This document shows, piece after piece, positions 19,215-29,689 of a stretch of 64,000 nt of DNA. The stretch spans positions 62,001-126,000 of the forward strand of contig WBMQ01000013.1 of assembly GCA_016630905.1 (NCBI GenBank), written 5' to 3'. Origin of the DNA: Capillidium heterosporum (lineage: Eukaryota; Entomophthoromycota; Entomophthoromycetes; Entomophthorales; Capillidiaceae). The translations under genes and the position numbers were made by a program. Under the pieces are notes generated by a model, which saw only the letters and a list, made by a program, of their open reading frames with translations, ran no database searches and was not told the origin of the DNA. Each line of letters begins with the position of its first letter. Positions within the stretch are counted from its first letter, which is position 1.

Positions 19215-20768
19215 ATGTGGTTCGACTTCTATACCCTCTTAGCTCACTCCGTTCAAACTTTCTTCGCTTCCCTTTGGACTTACCTCCTTTGGGTGATTCA
19301 TATTACCAATGCTGTGGTCGGCATTGGTTCTACTGTCCCAACCTCTCATGTCATACGCTCCCATTATGACACCATCATTAGTTGGATTCAACGGCACCCC
19401 CTAGGACCTTACAGTTTGTCAAGATCTCTAACCGACTCCATGCCAGCCCATTCCAATGCTCTGGTTCTGTCGGCCCTGCTCCCTGGATGTATTGCCCTAG
19501 GGATTTGCCTCCATCACGCCAATATCCTGCCAATGATCGCCCCTACTCAAGTTTCCCAAAGCCTGTTGACCCCCAACATAGAACAGGTAGAAAGCTTAAT
19601 CCAAACTCAAGAAGTGTTGGATTCGGTTGACGAAATTACTACTACCAGACATGTGAAAGCTCCACAGGAAAGTAACGCCTTCAAATATAGCCATGCTACC
19701 ACCCCTGAGAGAACCAAGTCGAGAGTTCCTTCAAAGTTCCCAAAGACTCGGACTAAATTATCCCAGGTGGAGATTACAAGGCGCAGAGTCAATAACCTTT
19801 GTTTTTACTGTGCCTCCAATGCCCATCACGTTGGTAAATGCCCCATCAAGAGTAATTTTAAACAGGGCAGCACCAAGTTTCCAATAAGCTCAATACGTCC
19901 TACCTTGAGCAAGCTAGACCCGTACAAAGCACTAGCAAACTCCTTCATCACTAGTTCCCACCAACACTTACTCCTTCCTGTAACATTAGAGTTGGAAACT
20001 CCCATCCACACCTTTGCCTTAATTGATACTGGAGCTACCGACAATTTAATCTCTCAGAAGCTGGTAGATGCCACTTCGGAAATTACTAAGTTAGATTCCC
20101 TCAGGCCTAGGTATCAAGGACTAATGGATTCCTCTCGAAATCCTAATACCAGGCGAGCGAAGATCCCCTTCTCTCTATTATCATCTAAGAAAAACTCACC
20201 ATTGTCTTACACCATTGATCCTATATGTCAACGAGATATACCATTCCCACTTGTACTGGGACTACCCTGGATAGCCCAGGCAAAACCCACCATTAACTGG
20301 GATCGGAAAACAGTAGACATTCAAGATCAGGAGTTTAGAGGCCTCAACAAGTACCCTGATCCATTAGAAGTTCTCACAGGAGAATCATTAAGCATCTCAT
20401 TACTTCCGAGACCTAGTCAGATAGCTAGTTATGAAAATGCTCTACCCCGTCCCCCAGAGCAGCATCGGTGCCATTGTGGAAAGGATAGTTCAAACCAAAG
20501 TCGCCCTGGAAGCAAACAAGCTCTACCGAATGCACAAAGTAAGAAACCTGACCAAATAGTTGCAGCGAAGTATCTTAGTCCAAAGTTAGATACCCCTCAA
20601 GCCCATGAAAAGCAAACCCGACCAGCAGAAGGATGGATCCGTCATATTGCTACTACTCAACCTCAGCCCAACAGGTGGGCTGAATGGAAGCAGAAGTGCT
20701 ACTTGACTAAACCTCACTGCAGGACTAGCAAGCTTTATGGGAAAAGAGAAAGAAAGGGGATAGTGTAA
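19215..20768 (+). CDS. LTR-A polyprotein: hydrophobic N-terminus, CCHC knuckle, retropepsin
   Basis: A 517-residue intact frame starts at ATG 19215. The first about 115 residues contain two hydrophobic stretches (around TYLLWVIHITNAVVGIG and ALVLSALLPGCIALGICLHH) and no clear capsid domain. A CCHC knuckle, CFYCASNAHHVGKC, lies near residue 196, and a retropepsin with intact FALIDTGATDNLIS near residue 267 plus FPLVLGLPWI near 345. The C-terminal basic tail (KRERKG) is encoded by the polypurine tract, and the stop codon TAA lies inside the 3' LTR. The intact DTG and long open frame suggest fairly recent function as packaging and processing protein for a non-autonomous element. Confidence 0.8.
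   Translation: MWFDFYTLLAHSVQTFFASLWTYLLWVIHITNAVVGIGSTVPTSHVIRSHYDTIISWIQRHPLGPYSLSRSLTDSMPAHSNALVLSALLPGCIALGICLHHANILPMIAPTQVSQSLLTPNIEQVESLIQTQEVLDSVDEITTTRHVKAPQESNAFKYSHATTPERTKSRVPSKFPKTRTKLSQVEITRRRVNNLCFYCASNAHHVGKCPIKSNFKQGSTKFPISSIRPTLSKLDPYKALANSFITSSHQHLLLPVTLELETPIHTFALIDTGATDNLISQKLVDATSEITKLDSLRPRYQGLMDSSRNPNTRRAKIPFSLLSSKKNSPLSYTIDPICQRDIPFPLVLGLPWIAQAKPTINWDRKTVDIQDQEFRGLNKYPDPLEVLTGESLSISLLPRPSQIASYENALPRPPEQHRCHCGKDSSNQSRPGSKQALPNAQSKKPDQIVAAKYLSPKLDTPQAHEKQTRPAEGWIRHIATTQPQPNRWAEWKQKCYLTKPHCRTSKLYGKRERKGIV
20741..20760 (+). other. Polypurine tract of LTR-A element
   Basis: An uninterrupted run of G and A (GAAAAGAGAAAGAAAGGGGA) lies three bases before the 3' LTR start at 20764. 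This is the position and composition expected of the plus-strand DNA primer of LTR retrotransposons. Confidence 0.75.
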
Positions 20769-21135
20769 CAACCCTGGTTGTTACAATTCCTAATCTAAGG
20801 TCATTGACCAATTTTCTTTGCACACTATACTATTTTCTTTCTCTTACCAATCTTCGATTTTCTACTTTCCATTTATATCTAGTTTCGAACAGAAATCTGT
20901 TCTATTTATTAGATATTCTTGACAATTTCCCATATTCGTAATCTCGGCTATAAGTTAGGAACCCCAGCTATTACCAGCATAGCATTTTAATATCGGGATT
21001 CGGATATTCAGCAAGTATTGCCAAGATACCGAAAGGGTATTTAAACCCTTGGAATGCCATTGAAGGCTGGTATCTTGACAACGTTCCACCTCGCTATTTT
21101 CTAAATAGCTGTTACTCACCTCTTGATTATTATCA
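20764..21135 (+). repeat. Family A 3' LTR (372 bp)
   Basis: It begins TGTAACAACCCTGG, with an inverted TGTAACAA/TTGTTACA pair at the start, and ends TATTATCA. It is more complete than the 5' LTR and closer in length to the minus-strand copy at 1521-1881. Confidence 0.85.
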
Positions 21136-21210
21136 ATATATTTAGCCTTTATAAAGTACTAGTTACTATTACTTTTTGAATAATTTTTATATTAAAGAGC
21201 TTTAAATTAG
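21136..21210 (+). repeat. Repeat family C, copy 2, 3' part
   Basis: TTAGCCTTTATAAAGTACTAGTTACTATTAC matches ATAGCCTTTATAGAGTGCTGGCTACTATTAC at 2515-2545 in short shared blocks and continues copy 2 after the LTR-A insertion. Confidence 0.5.
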
Positions 21211-21592
21211 AATAAATATATATATTCTAAAGCTGTTGACTCTGATTAGCAAACTATTTTGACTTAGTACTTTAATCAATTTGGTGTAAAAGTGACCTTA
21301 TAATTTACGTCATAAGCAAAAGCTTGTGAAAACTAGATAGAAAAATGAAGTTGAAATTGGATTCCTATTACCAAAACTTTAACCAATCGGATCTAATAAG
21401 GCTAAAATTTAGGATAAAGAGGTTGCTTCTAATAACCACGAGAACTCTTTGTGCGTAATAAGAGTTTTATTCCCATGACAGCCATAAGTTAATTTTTTAT
21501 CCTACTACAGTTCCCTTACGCTTCAACTCAACGTTCACTTCTTCAAGCCCACCTCCAGTTTTACAATCAACATACTATCCTTCAACTCCATA
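21211..21592. other. Intergenic region upstream of the J-protein gene
   Basis: AT-rich spacer. The last about 100 bases are C/T-rich and probably belong to the promoter or 5' leader of the gene starting at 21593. Confidence 0.4.
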
Positions 21593-22280
21593 ATGTTCAA
21601 ACACATCCATTCCAAACTAAAGAGCAATATCCTTCCCCAAAACTTGACAAAGGTACCTTTTACTATATTTAAATGCAAAATAAGTAGCGAATCCTACTTG
21701 AACAAGGAGAGCTACTACGACATCCTCCAAGTCCCACACCGAGCAACTAAAGCAACTTTGAAATCGCAGTTCTACAAATTATCGTTAAAGTACCATCCCG
21801 ACTTGAACCCTAACGATGAAGCTGCCCACAGCAGTTTCCTCAAGCTGAACGAAGCATACTCCGTTTTAAGTGATGACTTTAAACGTAGGGACTACGACCG
21901 CAACTTTAATCCAACTAAGCTCAATTCCCGAACCAACCAATTTTCCAACCAATTCCGTAATAGGACCCAATACCAATCCAAAGTCAAGCAGTACAGTAAC
22001 GCCAAATTTAAAAGCGGAGACGACAATAAGTTTGGTACTAAATCGAGCTATGACGACAAGGAGTACGCAAAGATGCATTACCCGGCTGACAACACACCTT
22101 TCAGGTTCCATAGCCAGGAGTTTGTTGACTGATAGGCCCAACATTGAAACAGCTTCTAAATCGGTGTTGAGGTTTGTGCAATTGGTTGCCTTAGTTGGGG
22201 GAAGTTTCTTGATAATACACTCTTCGATGGGGAAAACTAATTATGAGAGTAATGAAAATAGTAGGAAAGGAGGTAGATGA
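21593..22280 (+). CDS. J-domain (DnaJ/HSP40-type) protein with a C-terminal membrane segment in another frame
   Basis: J-proteins recruit and stimulate Hsp70. ATG 21593 opens a 179-residue frame ending at 22132. A basic, Ser/Asn-rich N-terminus that could be a mitochondrial presequence (1-38) precedes a J-domain at about 41-103 with the HPD motif at 68-70 (KYHPDLNPND), then an Asn/Lys-rich tail. Right after the stop, the next frame stays open to 22280 and encodes a membrane helix (LVALVGGSFLIIHSS) and a basic end. Joining CAG GA to G CCC by removing a 16-nt GTTTGT...GATAG segment at 22119-22134 keeps one frame, giving a tail-anchored J-protein resembling fungal Jid1-type architecture. An indel error, a real frameshift, or a truly soluble 179-aa protein are the alternatives. 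Confidence 0.75.
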
Positions 22281-23251
22281 GCTTTAGGTTTAACTAGTAA
22301 CTAATTCCCAATAAATGAATGATTATTTTCGTTAGGATCCAAATCTAGATAGATTTTATACTTTTATAGCGAATATTGCTCTTTTATACTGTCTATTTAT
22401 CTTATTAAACATTGCATCCATTTTTTATCATTTTCGCTCAACCATGATTTCAGTTTTTACCGTATATTCTATTACATACAAAGTATTTATTGTCTAAACT
22501 TTATCTATTATTACTTGGATCCCAAATTGATTATAGCAGTGAATTTGGCGATGCTGTAGCTTCCATTATAAAATACAATAGGAAAGTCTATTGATTTAAT
22601 CAATACATTCAATATGTACCTATAAAACAGTTAAATTATTGAATTTTTATGTTCATAGCGTAGAATTTATTAGTTTTACAATCACTGCTTTATATAGCAA
22701 TAGGTATTAAGCTAACGTAGCCTCACTTTTCAATAAATATAGATACTTTACATGTAGATATATGCTATGCTATTAGTATGAAAATTGCATCTACAGTTGG
22801 TAGATAAACTATTTAAATATCGATATTCACAATATCTTAGATGCCTTGATAACCATGCTATCATCCAGCTTTAGCTTCCTTTCAATTGGTAGATGCTAAA
22901 TTGGAGTTTCAAATATAAGATAAAATATCTAGTAAAGTCAAGGAAATGTCCTTAGAGGAGGTGAGGTTAAGTTGATATCTGGTGTTTTGAGATGTAGTAT
23001 AAGAACCTGAAGGTGAGTCGACTGGACTCTTAGCAAAGCCAACAGCACTAGATGAAGTGATTACGATCCTATACGCTTTGCAGTATATAGTAGTTATAAG
23101 ATTGACATTTATGCATCAATACCATATTTTTCATCCAATAGCACATACTTTAATTATGCTGTGCTTTCAATATATAAGTTAAACCTTGCAATAAAAATTA
23201 TACATATGTAAAATTTTAACTATCAGCTAAATTTACCAATTTATCAAGCCC
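22281..23251. other. AT-rich intergenic region
   Basis: There is no clear gene. On the minus strand about 22912-23072 is an open stretch of about 53 codons (…SSSAVGFAKSPVDSPSG…LTSSKDISLTLLDI) preceded by an intron-like TAG. It could be a last exon, but I find no partner exons. Confidence 0.35.
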
Positions 23252-25738
23252 ATGACGTCAAATTATCAAGCTAAACTTCCAAAATCAACTCCACATCCAA
23301 AAGAAACTCACCAAACTAAAAAGTATATCCAGCTCTCCAAAAAAGAAATCTCAAAAATGAATACCAACATAGTATCGAGGACAAAACAGTGGCTCAAACA
23401 GTTCCAACTTGGAGTATGGCAGCCCAAGAAAGGGTTTGTATTTCGATTTAGGTACCTATTTTTCGATAGTTCTCAATTAATTTTCAATAATTTCATCAAA
23501 AGCTTGTTTGGATCCATAGTCAGCTTCCTCTTTTTACTTTCGATAGGCCAGAAGCAGTTTGCAAAAAAAACTAGATTAGATGAAAATGCATTTATTATGG
23601 GTTCGGTAAGCTTTTGCTTTGTTCTAGTTTTAATTTGATACAAGTCCTATGTCTACTTTGCCAACCAACAGGAACAATTTATCCATGACTATAACACCAA
23701 ATTTAAAAATATAACCATGTTCGAGTAATTATTTGTAATACTGTACTTTACTTACATTTTTTAGGGAGTAAGGAAGTAGATGAACTTAGTTCATCTTTTT
23801 TTAAAAAAACTAATTATATTTGATAGTTTCGCTATCAGCTTAAAAGATGAACTTGAACACATTGGTTTAGTATCTTCTCACCAATATTTCACAATCGAAA
23901 AAGACTACCTAGAAAAGGTAACTTGTATAATTTTAAATACTAGCTTACCTGATTGAACTAAGCCCATAAATGGGATAAATACCTACGGTATCTTGAGGTC
24001 ACCTAGGGGAGATGGTACCGAAGCAATTTTGTTGTACGCCTCACTTCCCAACAACAACGTCGATGGTAAACACCAAATTTCTAGTGAAGCTAAGGCTAAA
24101 GCTACATCTTTTTAGGTGATATCAATTCGGTTGCATTTACTTTAGCACTAGCTAAACATCTAAAAGGTAACTAAAGTCAATTTTTAAATTAACATATGGT
24201 TGTTACTGTTAGACTTCAACTTTTGGGCTAAAGATATCATTTTTTTGTTTGTCGATTCGGGGTATGCTGGTATAAACACATTTCTGGAAGCCTACCACAC
24301 CTCCCATAAACATTCCGACAAAAGTAGTATTTTTAAGTTCGAATAACCAAATTAACAGATATTTCCAGGCCAATTGGAACATAGGGCTGGTGTTATTGAA
24401 TACGCCATTGGAATCGACCTACCTTCACCCAAAGAACCCATGTCCGAATTGGTTTTAAACTACTGTACTTACTCAAATGCATCCCTATTTTAACTTTTAA
24501 TCAGTAGGAATCTATGGCCAACTACCGAACCAAGACTTAGTAGTATTGGTAGAGAATTTAATAAGTTGGCAAGCCCTACCAGTTAGGCTACCTGGCTTCT
24601 ACTACAACCCCCAATTGAAGATCGAATCCCCGACCCTGCATGTGTTGAACCAGTTGTTCCAGATGGCCCTTATGGAACCTACAACACTGGGTAGTTTCTT
24701 TTCAAAGTAACCTTCTAGATATCTTTACCATCTAACCCATAAAAGATACAATATCGAATCCATTTATCTGCAGGTGACTTCTGACGGCGAAAGTCGCATC
24801 CAGTACCACGACATAGCCCAGTACACTATTACAACCTTTACTAACTAAACTAACCAATAACTAAGGCTTTTAGAACGGACTTTACGTAGCTTGAACAATT
24901 TATTGGAGCGACTGCACCACTCTACGAAGCTCTACCTGATGCGTGGGGTCAATGAGTACGTTCCCATGGAGATTTTTATCATACATATAGGTTTGTTCAG
25001 CGTTGTCATTTTGCTCTCTATATATATGTACTTGAAACGTATCTCCTTCATTGGCTTTACTCCACCCAACTTTGAGACTATAGGTTACACTGAATTCCAA
25101 GACCAGCACTATTATCCTACCATCAAGTTTTTCAACTTTACCAGATCAGCAACTCTAGTAGGTGCTGCAACTGTCTTAGCATTATGCTTCAACAAAAGTA
25201 CCTATACGACTCCGATACCTGGTACCAACTACTTGGTAATTTACACCTCAATTATTTACATTTTAACTTTACCGTTTAGTTATTGGACTTCATTGTACTT
25301 TTGTGGGTGTTATGCTTCCTCAAAGGCATCGGCGAGGTGGACCAAGAATCCCATGTTCCCAGGCATCAGGCACTATTAACTGTTTTAGGCATCTACACGG
25401 TAGGGGCAACTTTGACAATCCCTATCAACGCCGGGCTCTCGTTGTTACTACTGACTTTAGCTACCCCATACCTCGTTATTATCTACCCGGTAATTGAAGG
25501 TGGGTATCGAACCTGGTCCTTACTACCTCTGTTCTACTTTTTAAGCCCCTACAAGGTATTTCAAATGATAGGTGGCATACCCAACGAGCTACAACCTTTA
25601 TTTGCGTACTTTATCGATCTATTTGGTCTACCCCTATATGATACGCTGGCTTTGATATATGGTCCCCTGTACTGTGTATTTTTCCTAAGTTGTCTGTTGA
25701 ATTTAGGTCCTAGACCTAAAAATATCAAGGTTGATTAA
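23252..25738 (+). CDS. GAA1: GPI transamidase subunit GAA1, about 11 exons
   Basis: GAA1 is an ER multi-pass subunit of the complex that attaches GPI anchors to proteins. Proposed exons: 23252-23605, 23645-23724, 23827-23917, 23963-24065, 24116-24166, 24213-24323, 24369-24464, 24505-24706, 24794-24820, 24866-25302, 25389-25738. They join into one 633-codon frame with every phase matching; the family is about 610-620 aa. Family blocks are INTYGILRSPRGDGTEAIL, INSVAFTLALAKHLKG, FWAKDIIFLFVDSGYAG, FLEAYH, RAGVIEYAIGIDLPS, and LLERTLRSLNNLLERLHHS before the C-terminal transmembrane region. One N-terminal helix (SIVSFLFLLSIG) precedes the luminal M28-peptidase-like domain, and about five membrane helices follow. 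Introns are 36-102 nt. The exon 8/9 and 10/11 borders are the least certain. Confidence 0.9.
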
Positions 25739-26398
25739 GATAATTAAATAAGTTGTAGTACGGTTTACTTTAATGGCTACATACTTTCTATAACTTTTGA
25801 AAATATTTGTTTCCATATTGTATTTAATATTTCATAGAACAGTATAAAAGTTTACACCAATATTCAACTTTCAAATCGTAACTTTTTATTACATATCCCT
25901 AAAAGTTGAAGCATATTTGACATGCGAGTCAATTATTTGCAAAAATTTACGGATAATCTTCTATAGCATTTTAAAGATTCCCTAATTGAGAAATTAAACT
26001 TTAGCTTAAAAGTAGCTGATAGTTCGCAAACATATAAAGGAAAAATTTTCTATTCCACATTCAAGGAGATACCGATGGATATTAGGAAGGCTGTACCAAC
26101 TTCAAAGAATACCTCTATTGAACATGTAATGTGCTAAATATTACTCTAAAAGAATGCATTCATAATTCAGAAGTGTGCAACAAGCACAAAACATCCCATC
26201 TTGGTAATCATTACACCATTTCAATAGAGTAATGGACAAAGCTGGTATCAGCCTACATACTTTAAAGATGGAGCAGGCCATAACAAATAGATGTAGATGC
26301 TAGCTAAAATTTTGGGTTATAAATAGTTTATTAGATATCTGAAAAAATCAGAGAATCCTAAAACCTTAGCCTAAAAAAAAAGTAAAACGGATAACCCA
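25739..26398. other. Intergenic region between convergent GAA1 and uS5 genes
   Basis: AT-rich, with 3' untranslated sequence of both genes. No further gene is seen. Confidence 0.5.
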
Positions 26399-27213
26399 TT
26401 AGTACTTCTTCTGGGAAACCTTGGCGAGGAAGTCGGTGAACTCCTGGTAGGGGGCCTTGGTGAACTTGGTCTCGGTCCAAAGGTCGGGGGTCAAGAAACC
26501 GTAGGTGTTACCGATGGCGGCGAAGGTGGCCTTGACGAAGTTACCTAGGGTACGGGTAGAACCACGGGCCGAGGTGTAACAATCGGTGATACCAGCGAGC
26601 TGGAGGACCTTCTTGGGGGTAGGGGCGGCAACAATACCGGTACCACGGGGGGCGGGTACCAAACGGGTCAAGACGGAACCGCACTTACCGGTGACCTTGA
26701 TGGGGACGGTGTGGGGCTCACCAATCTTGTTACCCCAGTAACCACGACGGACGGGGATAATGGAGAGCTTGGCAAGGATGATAGCACCACGGATGGAGGT
26801 GGCGACTTCCTTGGAGCACTTGACACCGAGACCTATGTGACCATCGTGGTCACCGATGATAACGAATGCCTTGAAACGAGTACGCTGACCAGCGGTGGTC
26901 TGCTTCTGAACGGGCATAATCTTCATTACTTCATCCTTGAGCTTGGGCAAGAAGAAATCAACGATCTGGTACTCCTTGATGGGCAAAGAGAAAAGATAGA
27001 TCTGCTCAATGGACTTGATCTTACCTTCCTTCACCAGACGACCGAGCTTGGTAACAGGTTCCCTTATAAACTTAATTTTAAACAAAATTGAAAAAATTAC
27101 CAAGCCTTCTCGTCAGAACGACCACGTCCACGTCCACGGCCACGGCCTCCGCGACCACGACCTCTGCCAAAACCTCCACGAGCACCACGACTATCGGCTA
27201 ATGCGTCGGCCAT
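26399..27213 (-). CDS. RPS2: Small ribosomal subunit protein uS5 (RPS2), two exons
   Basis: uS5 is a core 40S protein near the mRNA entry channel. Exon 1 (27101-27213, ATG at 27213) encodes [20 protein letters not shown] and further RG repeats. A 38-nt intron (27063-27100, GTAATT...TATAAG) joins it to exon 2 (26399-27062), giving 258 aa. Exon 2 carries [45 protein letters not shown], the S5 double-stranded RNA-binding region [19 protein letters not shown], and the end SPDLW-like [18 protein letters not shown]. The RG-rich N-terminus is typical of eukaryotic uS5 and a target of arginine methylation. Strong codon bias (GGT, AAG, ACC) fits high expression. Confidence 0.97.
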
Positions 27214-27312
27214 TTGCTAGTAATAAAATTAGATGGATGCATCTACAAATTTTCAAAAATATGGGTACTTTGTACTGAGAAAAAGCCTTACATAATCAAA
27301 TATAAAGTTTAA

Positions 27313-27650
27313 TTAAAGTTGAAGAGTTGTAAAAGGGTTTCCCGCTAGTTGTAGGAAAAGAAGGAAGTTTGAAACAAACGTAAAAGTCTTTACAGAGTGA
27401 AATTTGCCTAGTTATTTCCATAGTCTTCTTGAAACTTTTTCCAACTTCACTGTAAAATTTTTGCCAGCTTTGGTGACTCATATAGGTCCAACCAATAACA
27501 TTGTTAGGTTTGGCCAAATTATCTAGAATATTTAAGAAACTTTTTGGTTCTTCCGCTTCACTTTTCATTTCTCTAAGCTTTGAATAAAGAATGGCAATAA
27601 TTGGATTTGAATTATAGTTTCCTTTATCAGATATTTCTCTTTAAAGCTGC
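27313..27650 (-). CDS. Hypothetical protein, 3' exons
   Basis: The minus strand has an open, protein-like stretch, NSNPIIAILYSKLREMKSEA then EEPKSFLNILDNLAKPNNVI, GWTYMSHQSWQKFYSEVGKS and FKKTMEITRQISL. A 49-nt intron-like segment (27345-27393, GTAAAG...ACTAG) would join it to a short last exon ending at 27313. An upstream exon probably lies at 27650-27800, where another open stretch (SQYVSWISLSKFCKSYF) is found, but the joint is not resolved. I do not recognise the protein. It may be a real small gene on the same strand as the uS5 gene. ATG in MKSEAEE is the only good internal start if the gene is shorter. Confidence 0.4.
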
Positions 27651-27799
27651 TTCCTTTCAAGTTTGATTCTTTGGTGGAAAAATAAGATTTACAAAATTTT
27701 GATAGACTTATCCAGCTAACATACTGGCTATAAATAGAATTTTCATTTCTCCAGTGTTTTCGACTTTGAGTTCTCAAGATAAACATATACATTTTGAAA

Positions 27800-28390
27800 T
27801 GTTAGATAGCAACCACTTCAATTTGCTTCTATTTACAAGGTATATCAAAGATAGCCTCGATATATAGATGTTTTATATGAAATGTAAAGTTTAAAAGTCT
27901 ATAGATGACATCTTAATTTTAGAGAAATTCATCAGTTGATATCAAAATGTTCATGCCATTAAACAATACAGCCTAAGGATTATTTACGATAATGTCAGGT
28001 AAAATATAAACTAATTTTATAGATGTTGACTTTTATCTTTATTTTGTAGCGCAGCTTATCATATCTATAGTCAAAGTTCATCTAGTACTATATTCACACT
28101 AGCTACACCTATACCATGTTATATCTAAAGCTAAAAGTTACTATATATTTCCAAGTAGTTAAATCAATGTAAGACCTGATATTCAACTTCTACTTGTAGA
28201 ATTCGACTAAAAACTTATAAACAGCCACCAACCTATAGTAAATTTCAATCTAACTAAATGTTGGCTGCGCTTCATTTCAATAGCATGTTGAGTCACCAAC
28301 TCTATCATTTTCATAAAAGAATTTACAAATATTCTATAGATAGCAGGGTACATTCCAATATTTAACCACTGTACTGATTTTAGCATCAAT
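27800..28390. other. AT-rich intergenic region
   Basis: No gene recognised. A 60-codon minus-strand frame (28207-28389) has no motif. Confidence 0.45.
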
Positions 28391-28399
28391 TTTACTAAT

Positions 28400-28501
28400 A
28401 TGTTTGGAACATTCTCTTCCTTTACTCAAGCTAAGATAATAACTCAACCAGCCTTGGCAATTGTAGGTCGCATACAAGCCCACCCAGCTTTCTATACCTA
28501 A
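28400..28501 (+). CDS. Possible small ORF or first exon
   Basis: ATG 28400 opens a 33-codon frame (MFGTFSSFTQAKIITQPALA...) with a more coding-like composition than its surroundings and an amphipathic, presequence-like start. It ends at TAA, or may continue by splicing at one of two GTAGGT/GTCGCA donors. I cannot connect it to a downstream exon. Very uncertain. Confidence 0.2.
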   Translation: MFGTFSSFTQAKIITQPALAIVGRIQAHPAFYT

Positions 28502-28897
28502 AGATCACTCTTGCCAATTCATACTCCCATCTGTTACTGATCATAACAGAAACTTCCTTTTAGCCTGACCTAAGCGCTTACTCCTAAAACCGAGAACAGG
28601 AACTATTTATTTAGGCTCAATTCGACAACGCCATTGGTTAAATAAAAGCAGCTACACATTATGTATCCAATGAATTATAAGAAGTATAAGCAAAGTTCAA
28701 AACTATCCAACGAAATCAGACAAAATGGATGAAGCTAGAACAAATTGACACTTTTCCAAAAGCCTATTTTTAACTTATTCTGGAATCCAAAGCTAAAAGC
28801 ACATTCACCAATCTTGGTAAAGTCCACTACCAGAAATCTATAAAGAACCAACTTCAAATTCAACTCCAAGGTTTAAACAACGGAAAGTGCAAGAGCC

Positions 28898-29624
28898 ATG
28901 CGGTACGGGTATGTCGAAGGTAAGCCTAATCGTATTTAACTAAACCAACCATTTAGACTACAATGTGTCCAACTACACTTTAATTTCCCCACTCATATTA
29001 GCTAAAGTCCAACTTCTAACGACGTCACATAGCACTTTTGTTATCAGTGGGACTTTAGCCTCCATCAACAAGTACTTGAAAACGCACCGCAACACCGACC
29101 TAGTTCTCAGCGACTACTTTCAACCCAGCTCTATCTTACCAACTATAACCGTTGAGCTACGTCGCCAGTTCAATTTATTCTTTTCGCCATGCATATTGAT
29201 CTTTAGGCCTTCAACTGTAAACGACGTAAACCAAAGCAACAATAAAGATAATGAACTCAACATACATTTCAAATACCAGCTCATCAAAAAGCTAACTTTA
29301 CCTTCCAAATCCAACTTACACTCCGTCTACAACCTGTTAAAGACCTGTCTATTAAACAAGAGTATCAACTTGTGCCCGCCAGTTCCAGTTTTAAATTATA
29401 CGGTAGGTCGTGTTCGATTATTGCCTGAACAGTGGCAAACTATCCACAGGCAAAGGGGTTGGGATATAGTCGCCTTACCATTGATCGATGTACCTAGCTA
29501 CAGTAGCTCCGTCTACGAGCCGATAATGCCACCGCTGTATCAAACTGACTTAGGCCTTCCCAGGTACACTACTGTAAATTCGACGAGGTCCAGTCGTAGT
29601 CGTCGTCGCATCGCTGCCATCTAA
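28898..29624 (+). CDS. Hypothetical protein of 229 aa, two exons
   Basis: Exon 1 (28898-28919) starts ATG CGG TAC GGG TAT and joins after a 37-nt intron (28920-28956, GTAAGC...TTTAG) to exon 2 (28957-29624), giving MRYGYVEDYNVSNYTLISPL and so on. The region 36-58 (VISGTLASINKYLK...DLVL) has the spacing of an Sm1 motif (G-T-L-x-S-x-N-x-Y-x...N-x-x-L-V-L), so a diverged Sm-like or OB fold is possible but unproven. The C-terminus is basic (STRSSRSRRRIAAI). No family is recognised with confidence. It converges with the candidate PEX8 gene; the stop codons are only 65 bases apart. Confidence 0.6.
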
Positions 29625-29689
29625 ATATGTATATTTATAATAAACTAATTGGAACCTGAAAGTTGTTTAAAGTTATATTTTATTCCAAT

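Larger units (their letters stand above)
18747..21135 (+). mobile_element. Family A non-autonomous LTR retrotransposon (zinc knuckle + protease only)
   Basis: A 2.4-kb element with TG...CA LTRs (18747-19062 and 20764-21135), one long ORF (19215-20768) and a polypurine tract (20741-20760) directly before the 3' LTR. It lacks reverse transcriptase, RNase H and integrase, so it would depend on another element for movement, like the TR-GAG class described in plants. Another copy of the 5' half lies at 928-1881 on the minus strand. No perfect target-site duplication is visible. Confidence 0.8.

Noticed and set aside
19382-20771. Overlapping frames on both strands in the LTR-A element
   Set aside because: They are shadows of the 517-codon ORF that carries the zinc knuckle and DTG protease motifs.
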